Source: Phyto melanocephala (lineage: Eukaryota; Arthropoda; Insecta; Diptera; Rhinophoridae). Taken from it: a stretch of 64,000 nt of DNA. The stretch covers positions 3,267,201 to 3,331,200 of the forward strand of contig OW799237.1 in the NCBI GenBank assembly GCA_941918925.1, read 5' to 3'. A program made the translations under genes and the position numbers. Positions 58,258 through 64,000 of this stretch are shown piece by piece; position 1 is the first letter of the stretch, and every line of letters starts with the position of its first letter. The notes below the pieces were generated by a model, which worked only from the letters and a program-made list of their open reading frames with translations, did not search any database and was not told the origin of the DNA.

Positions 58258-60060
58258 GTTAGCATTTGAAATCTGTTTTAAACTGTATAATGGTACTTCT
58301 CAGTGTCATTTGCATCTGCTGAACGAAATAGGTATAAGAGGAAAACATAAAAAGCACCGTACTATTTGAAATATTACTTTGTAAATTTTTTGAAATTTTT
58401 GAACAAAAAATAGTAGCAATTTGTACCCTTTTTGGTACTTTTAAACAATTATTTTTTGTAAAAATTTTCTTTAACTTTCTTTGTGGATTTTTTGTTACCA
58501 CGAGGGGGATAAAAAAAAGTACCAACAACGAAACCATAAATTGTTATTTATTAGTACTATTCGCATGCTTAACGGAATAATTATAAAAACAAAATACAAC
58601 CAGAACTATACTATTTGAAATACTAATTGTACCTTTTTATACCCTTCACACAGTGAAAAAGGGTATATATAGGTTTGTCATTCCGTGTGAAATTTCTACA
58701 ATTTTCATTTCCGACCCCATAAAGTATATATTTTCTGAAAGCTTATGAATAGGGAAGTCGATTAAGCTCTGTCAGTCTGTCCGTCTGTCCGTCTGTCCGT
58801 CTGACCGTCTGTCCGTGTGTATGTTGAAATCAACTTTTTGAAGCCCCCCGACATCACTCGGACCCGGGTGAGGTATTAAAATATCAGAAATATTCGGGAG
58901 TATATCGCTATTGAAAATCAGAAACATCGGTACATAAACAACTGAGATATGAGCAAAAACCCACGACCACCTCGATTTTTTTTTTCACAAAAACAACATT
59001 ACAACAACAACATACATACATACAAACTTGTATATTGGCTAAAGTAAACGTGGGATCGAATCCCAGCTGAGCCAAAAAAAAAAATTTTTTTATATTTTAA
59101 AAATTTTTTTTTTAATTTTTTTTTTAATTTTTTTTTTATTTTTTTTTTTATTTTTTATTTAATATATTATTTATATTTTTATTTTTTTTTTTATTTTTTT
59201 TTTTTTATTTTTTTTTGTTTTATATTAATTTTATATATTTTAATTACTTTTTTAAAATTTTTTTTTAAAATTTTTTTTTTAATTTTTTTTTAAATTTTTT
59301 TTTAAAATTTTTTTTTTTAAATTTTTTTTTTATTTTTTTTTTAACATACATACGTAAATTTATAATTTTACAATGGGATGTTTTTTATATATGTATATTT
59401 TTTATATGTATGTACGTATTTCATATGAGATGAATGGTGATACAAACTACTGTTATTGCATGACTACACGTTGTGAAGGGTATATAAGATTCGGCACGGC
59501 CGAATATAGCGCTCTTACTTGTTTTATTTTAGAAAAAATATGTAGTTACTTGCATCCTTTTTGGTAGATTTTTTACACACGGTTTTTCTTAAAAAATTAA
59601 TTATAATTAATATAAGAACAAAATACAAAATACTATTTTAAATACTAATTGTACCTTTTTTGATTTTAGAAAAAATAAGAAGTAATTTGCATCCTTTCTA
59701 ATAAATTTTTTAAAAACCTTTTTTTAAAAAACTTTTTAAAAGTGAATTTCGCATAAGCAATTTAAGCCTCAATACCGAAAGCGAAAGTGTAAATTGTTAT
59801 TTCTTAGTGGCATTTACTAAATGCAAAATTAAATAAATATAAGAATAAAATATAAAAAGGACTGTACTTTCTTAAATATTAATTGTTTTTTTTTTTAATT
59901 TTGAAAAAAAAAGTAGTAATTTGTAAACTTTTTGGTACTTTTTTTACAAGTATTTTTTATACAAAAATTACTAAACAACGGAATTTCGTACAAGTACAGT
60001 TTTCTTTGTTATAACAAGGGGGATAAAAAAGTACCAAAAACTAAAAATGCACTAAAAATT
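58258..60060. repeat. Diverged tandem array with GGTAC and TTGTACC words, interrupted by copy D
   Basis: Units share CATTTGCATCTGCTGAACG-like, ACAAAATACAA..ACTATT, AATACTAATTGTACC, AGTAGTAATTTGTAC and AAGGGGGATAAAAAAGTACC words. Anchors near 58292, 58548, about 59590 and about 59800 (the last two after copy D) show unequal unit lengths of roughly 140-260. It carries no gene. Confidence 0.6.
58634..59521 (+). mobile_element. TATACCC-family dispersed element, copy D, inserted in a tandem array
   Basis: Very similar to copy A from TATACCCTTCACACAGTG to the CGAATCCCAGCTGAGCC word, then long T-runs with AAATTTT, and the terminal hairpin with CTCTTACTTG. It interrupts a diverged tandem repeat: the unit reads GTACCTTTT before it and resumes TTTTATTTTAGAAAAAA after it, matching the uninterrupted neighbouring unit near 59655-59680. 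The insertion is therefore within a T-run, with no evident target duplication. Confidence 0.8.
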
Positions 60061-60089
60061 AAACTTTTCTAAATTTATTAAAACAATTG

Positions 60090-60345
60090 CTAATAGAGAG
60101 GAATTTTACAGCGGATGCTGCTGCGACATGGTTGGGTGGGCAAAACGGGAGTAAACACCCGACTCTCGTAAATTCTTCGTGTGGTAGAGTTTGTGTAGTT
60201 TTTGATGTAGTAGTTTTTGTTGTATTTTTCAGTTTGTTTTATTAGCGGACGCGTTGCCAGTGAGATTGTTGGAACCTGCTTGAGCTATCGCCACGAACAA
60301 GCTAGTCGGAAACCTCACTGGGCCACTTACACTAGTACTTTGTTG
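60090..60345 (+). other. GC-rich, coding-looking fragment with hairpin, unidentified
   Basis: Two short blocks stand out. The first has an ATG frame MLLRHGWVGKTGVNTRLS (60116-60172). The second, after a TATTTTTCAG that could be an acceptor, is open as SGRVASEIVGTCLSYRHEQ, continuing through PHWATYTSTLL to a stop near 60347. The second block is bounded by CCAGTGAG and CTCACTGG (8-bp inverted pair) with an inner GCTTG/CAAGC stem, so it can also fold as a hairpin of about 65 nt. Protein not recognised; it could be a transposon gene fragment or a structured RNA. Confidence 0.3.
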
Positions 60346-61473
60346 TAACTTTCCATTAAATTAGGAACGTGTAAAATGTCTGTATAAATATTTTGGTATT
60401 TTGTACGAATACTGATACTAATAAAGATTTCGACACATTTTTTTGTAATTTTATCAAATAAAATTATTTTCAAAATTAAGGGAAACAAATGGTTCAGAAA
60501 GGTACCATGAACATAAAATTTTTACTTTTTTTTAAATTACTTTAATTTTGAATTTTTATATTTTTTACTTTTTTTATTTTTTTGTTTTTTTAGTGCAATG
60601 ATAATATTCGCTAAATGATAATAGTTTTTTTCACTTCAAATTGTATCTTTTGTTGAGAAATATTTAGCAGACATTTTTTTTATAAAAAAGCAAGAACTTG
60701 AAAGTGGAAAAATTATACTTCATGGTTTTATTTCCCCCTCAAAAAATCTTTTTTTATATCATCACATAGTACTTTTGAAATTCTTTGTTGAAATAAAATT
60801 AACATTAAATTATAATAGAAAATATTTGTGGTTGCTTTTTCTAACATTTGGTACTTTTTTTCTAAGGAACTAATAAAACTCTAAAATGTAATTATTTTAA
60901 AAAAATCTTAAATTTTCCCACAAATTTTCTTTTAATCAAAACAATTTAATTTGCATTGAAATAAAATTTCTAACAAAAAATTATTCACTTTGTAACAGTT
61001 TCCACAATAAATCTGTATGGTTTTCTCCATAAGCACACATAAATTAATGTCACCCTAATTTAAAATTGCATGTTTGCAAATGATGAACATGATTTCATTA
61101 ACGTCATCAGCATTTATTCAGATCGTTTTTCAACATCTGTCTGTATCTTGGTAATACTAATAATTTCATAATTACTTTTGAATTTCTATTCTAATGTGGT
61201 TCTAATTTCCTAATTCTAATAACATTTTCAAATCGCGTGCATTTGAAAATGAAAAAGAGCAACAAAATTATTTAATAAAACAACAAGCAACTAAATTCAA
61301 CAAATGAGAAAGATGGATTTATAGCTAAAACAAAATAAAAAAATTTCTTAGATGAAAAAATGCGTTAAATGCAACTTCTAAGATCTTAAAAAAACATAAA
61401 ATTTTATTTGAATAATTTTATAGGGATTTACATCTTGTAGGTACTGTTTGTTCGTTTAAGCCAATTAAACAAG
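60346..61473. other. AT-rich non-coding DNA
   Basis: No ORF, repeat end or splice pair could be supported. Confidence 0.5.
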
Positions 61474-62222
61474 TCTATATATAAAAATCAATGTGTGTTT
61501 GTATGTTTGTTTGTGCTTTATAGACGGTTAAACGGCTAGACCGTTTCCATCTCCTTGAAATGTTCACAGAATCTTTCTGTACGTCTGGAAGGAACTATAG
61601 GTTATACTTTGGTTTGAAATTGTAAGTGGGCGGGGTGCCACCCCTATTAAAGAATAAGTATTAAATATTATATATCACGAAAGCTAATTCAGCTAGTCTT
61701 CAAATTAAGTACGGTAAACTTTGACATCCACACGAACATTTGGGTAAAAAATGGGCGGACTTTCAATAGTAGGCGTGGCCACATGAACTAAATACTAAAT
61801 TTCGTATATTTGGAAAACGATATCGAAAATTTTGCAAGAGCAACTTTGACACCCAAAAAAACATTTCTGGAAAAAATGGGTACATTAGAAATAGTGGGCG
61901 TGGCAGCTCTCATAGCAATTGAATACTAAAATTCGTATATTCGCGAAGCGATAACAGTTAGAGTACCCAAATTTTGCACGAGAAGCTTTGACATCTATTT
62001 GACTATTTCGATAAGAAATAGATGCTTTAGTAATAGTGGGCGTGGCACCTGTCATATGAATTAAATACAAAAATTCGTATATCTGGGAAGTGATAATAGT
62101 CTATAAGAAATGGTTGATTTAGTAATAGTAGGCGTGGCACTTGCAAAATATATATAATTTTGAACTATAAAATTTTTAATTCATTACGATGGGGGTGGCG
62201 AAGCACACCGGGTATTAACTAG
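61474..62222 (+). mobile_element. Helitron-like non-autonomous element, copy 2 (749 bp)
   Basis: The 5' end is TCTATATATAAAAATCAATG and the 3' end GGCGAAGCACACCGGGTATTAA then CTAG, with GTTTGTATGTTTGTTTG after the 5' end. Core units repeat with AATTCGTATAT and AGTAGGCGTGGC / AGTGGGCGTGGC words about every 115-125 bases. It has the same architecture as copy 1 but the cores differ, so it is a related subfamily. Confidence 0.75.
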
Positions 62223-62889
62223 TTATATATAAAACTGACAGCTGACAGTTTACTTTTGGTAAAATAACAGAACTGAACTGAGAGAAAGAACAACGTATTT
62301 TCATTGTTGAAAAAAATTTTTTTTATAAAAAAAATCTGTTTCGTTTCTTGAAAACAAAAAACTCTTCACTTACTTCAGTCAAGTAATTGCTTAAAATCAA
62401 TGCCAATTAATTTTCAATTTTCCCATACTTGCCACAACAATTGAAAACTTTTTCTTATTTCATTATTTATTATTTACTTATAAATATTAAAACAATTATT
62501 TACCCATAAAAAAGAAAAGAAAACTCTTGTGCATTTGGGTAAAAATTTGCAAGTTAAACAACGAAAAAAAAAACACATGAATAAAAGCTGCATAAAACAA
62601 TAAAACACAAAAACTAGAACAATAGTGAAAAGCATAAAGTTTTTCTACTTTAGTTTTGCGTATTTTTTTATTGTTTATCACTCTTGGTTACAAGCGCAAC
62701 ATGTTGAGAAACTCTCATCTAAATAATAAATAGATGTAAGCAACAACTGTTGTGATTACAAAAGTGTAACATTTCGAACTCTAAAGGCAAAACTTGTTAA
62801 CCCTCGAGTCCACAGTGTCGTATTGTCATTTAGTCATAATTGACTAACAATTTTTAAAACTTTTGTAAAGTATTGTATTGTAAAATTCT
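62223..62889. other. AT-rich non-coding DNA
   Basis: No feature recognised between the Helitron-like element and the 159-bp direct repeat. Confidence 0.5.
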
Positions 62890-63225
62890 TTGGTCCTTTT
62901 AAAATGTTTAAAAATTGTTACAATATGATACTTAGGACAACTTGTGGAATTAGCCATTTGTTTAATAAAACATTAAATGATTTGCTTTTAAAAATGTATT
63001 AAAACAACCACAACAAAATTAAATAATTATTGTTTATGTCTTTTAAAATAAAATGTTTTTTAATTTGTTTTAATTGTTACAATTTCATAATTAGGACACC
63101 TAGCCACCTTGTTTTATAAAACATTAAATAATTCCTTTTTAAAAGTGTATTTAAACAAACAAAAAATTAATTATTGTTTATGTCTATTCAAACAAAATTT
63201 TTTTCCATTTGTATCAACTTGTTTT
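62890..63225. repeat. Direct repeat, two units of 159 bp
   Basis: ATTGTTACAATATGATACTT at 62914 recurs in diverged form at 63073, followed in both by AATAAAACATTAAATRATT and TTATTGTTTATGTCTTTT-like sequence. A diverged related stretch with GACAATATGACACTTAGAAC lies near 22.5 kb. Confidence 0.6.
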
Positions 63226-63280
63226 TAAGGCAACTATATTTTAATAATTTCAGACTCTTTTTATAAACTGAGAACCATTC

Positions 63281-64000
63281 TAATGTACCATTAAAGGGTG
63301 AGTCAGAAAAAAACACACTATTTTAGTCAAAACTCATCTCTGGTTCAACGAATTATTATGGTTTTTAATCACGTTAGGTTTTAAAAATATGTCACATAAT
63401 ATATTTTCTTTAACTTTCAGTTTTAGCCCTTTTTTCGGCCAAAATCGACAACAACAGAGAAACACATTAAAAAAATATTAATATTATTTATCGTCACACT
63501 GTTGCAAAAGGTATAAAACAGTATAAGGAAGACTTGAATATTAAAAGAAAAGAAGAACCAGGAAGAAAGATTCTAACAGATATTTTTAAGGCAAAAGAAG
63601 TCAAACAACTCTGTCGAAGAGTAACGAACACTTCAGTTTGAAAAGCAGTTGGGTCTTATAAAGTTTAGAAGGTTCCAGAGCCCAGGAATGCAGTAAAAAA
63701 CTTAAAAGCAAAAGATCGAGCGAGGAAATTGAGGTCAAATTTAAAAAAAATACATCTGTTGTGTGATGGATGATGAAAATTATCTGCTGCCAGACTTAAA
63801 ACAACCTTTGGGTCAAGATTTGTATGTGGCTGATAGACGAGGTAATGTTCAAGAACAATACCGGACAAAAAACAAACAAAACTCCCCAAGAAGTTTCTTT
63901 GGAAGACAAGCCATTTGCGGTTGTGACAAAAAAATACAACCATTTGAGACATCAGATACGGTAAACACAGAAATCTATATTACGGAGTGTCTACAGAAAC
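63281..64000 (+). pseudogene. Tc1/mariner-superfamily transposase copy, runs off the window edge
   Basis: Different from the other mariner copies here. The plus strand keeps KRKEEPGRKILTDIFKAKEV, a RNAVKNLKAKDRARKLRSNL linker, then after a frameshift VMDDENYLLPDLKQPLGQD (first catalytic Asp), FFGRQAICGCDKK and NTEIYITECLQK. It carries several stops (for example near 63640 and 63675) and at least one frameshift. An AGGGTGAGTCAGAAAAAAAC start near 63295 may be its inverted terminus. The second and third catalytic positions would lie beyond 64000. Confidence 0.75.

Noticed and set aside
59040..59075. tRNA B-box-like GGGATCGAATCCCAGC
   Set aside because: It is a fixed palindromic word inside every TATACCC-family copy, with no A box or cloverleaf.

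Overview
The window is eukaryotic, very AT-rich (mostly long A/T runs), and reads like intronic and intergenic DNA of a fly, probably a calyptrate such as a blowfly or house-fly relative. The evidence is the mixture of mariner-type transposase remnants, Helitron/Helentron-like elements, small foldback and TIR elements, insect-type splice signals and a jockey-like LINE fragment. The genus is inference. I see no rRNA, no intact tRNA, no CRISPR and no bacterial-style operon.

Host genes are sparse. The best host coding feature is a short first coding exon on the minus strand (29034-29118): ATG in a good fly context, 28 codons, then a consensus AAG|GTAAGT donor. About 6.4 kb downstream on the same strand (junction 22627/22626) lies a textbook recursive-splicing ratchet point, with a branch-like CTAAT, a pyrimidine tract and CAG directly abutting GTAAGC. 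Together they imply that most of the left third is one long minus-strand intron. A plus-strand 29-codon ORF of unusually high GC (24167-24256) could be a small membrane peptide. A plus-strand promoter/5'UTR-like block sits near 39.2 kb.

The rest is accessory DNA. (1) Mariner-type transposases: one has an intact catalytic ORF (33142-34064) inside an element whose left end is an inverted copy of its own right end; four degenerate copies lie at about 13.3, 31.1, 41.1 and 44.0 kb, and another Tc1/mariner-type copy runs off the right edge (63.3 kb). (2) A dispersed family starting TATACCC and ending in a TTCGGC/GCCGAA hairpin plus CTTACTTG has four end-to-end copies (32.5, 45.3, 56.6 and 58.6 kb) and one diverged relative (35-36.7 kb). 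All four sit in T-runs, like non-autonomous Helentrons. (3) Two Helitron-like elements (26.5 and 61.5 kb) have 5' TC, 3' CTAG and a GTGGGC/CCACGCC minisatellite core. (4) Several MITE families occur, two with clear target duplications (TTA/TAA, and 4 bp ATAT/ATTT). (5) There are tandem arrays at 14.5-15.5, 18.9-19.1, 47.4-47.9, 58.3-60.1 and 62.9-63.2 kb.

Nested insertions give a relative order: the mariner derivative entered a TATACCC-family copy at a TA for which another copy preserves the empty site, a 234-bp MITE entered the diverged TATACCC copy, and one TATACCC copy entered a diverged tandem array. Start and end positions of repeats were read by eye and may be off by a few bases.
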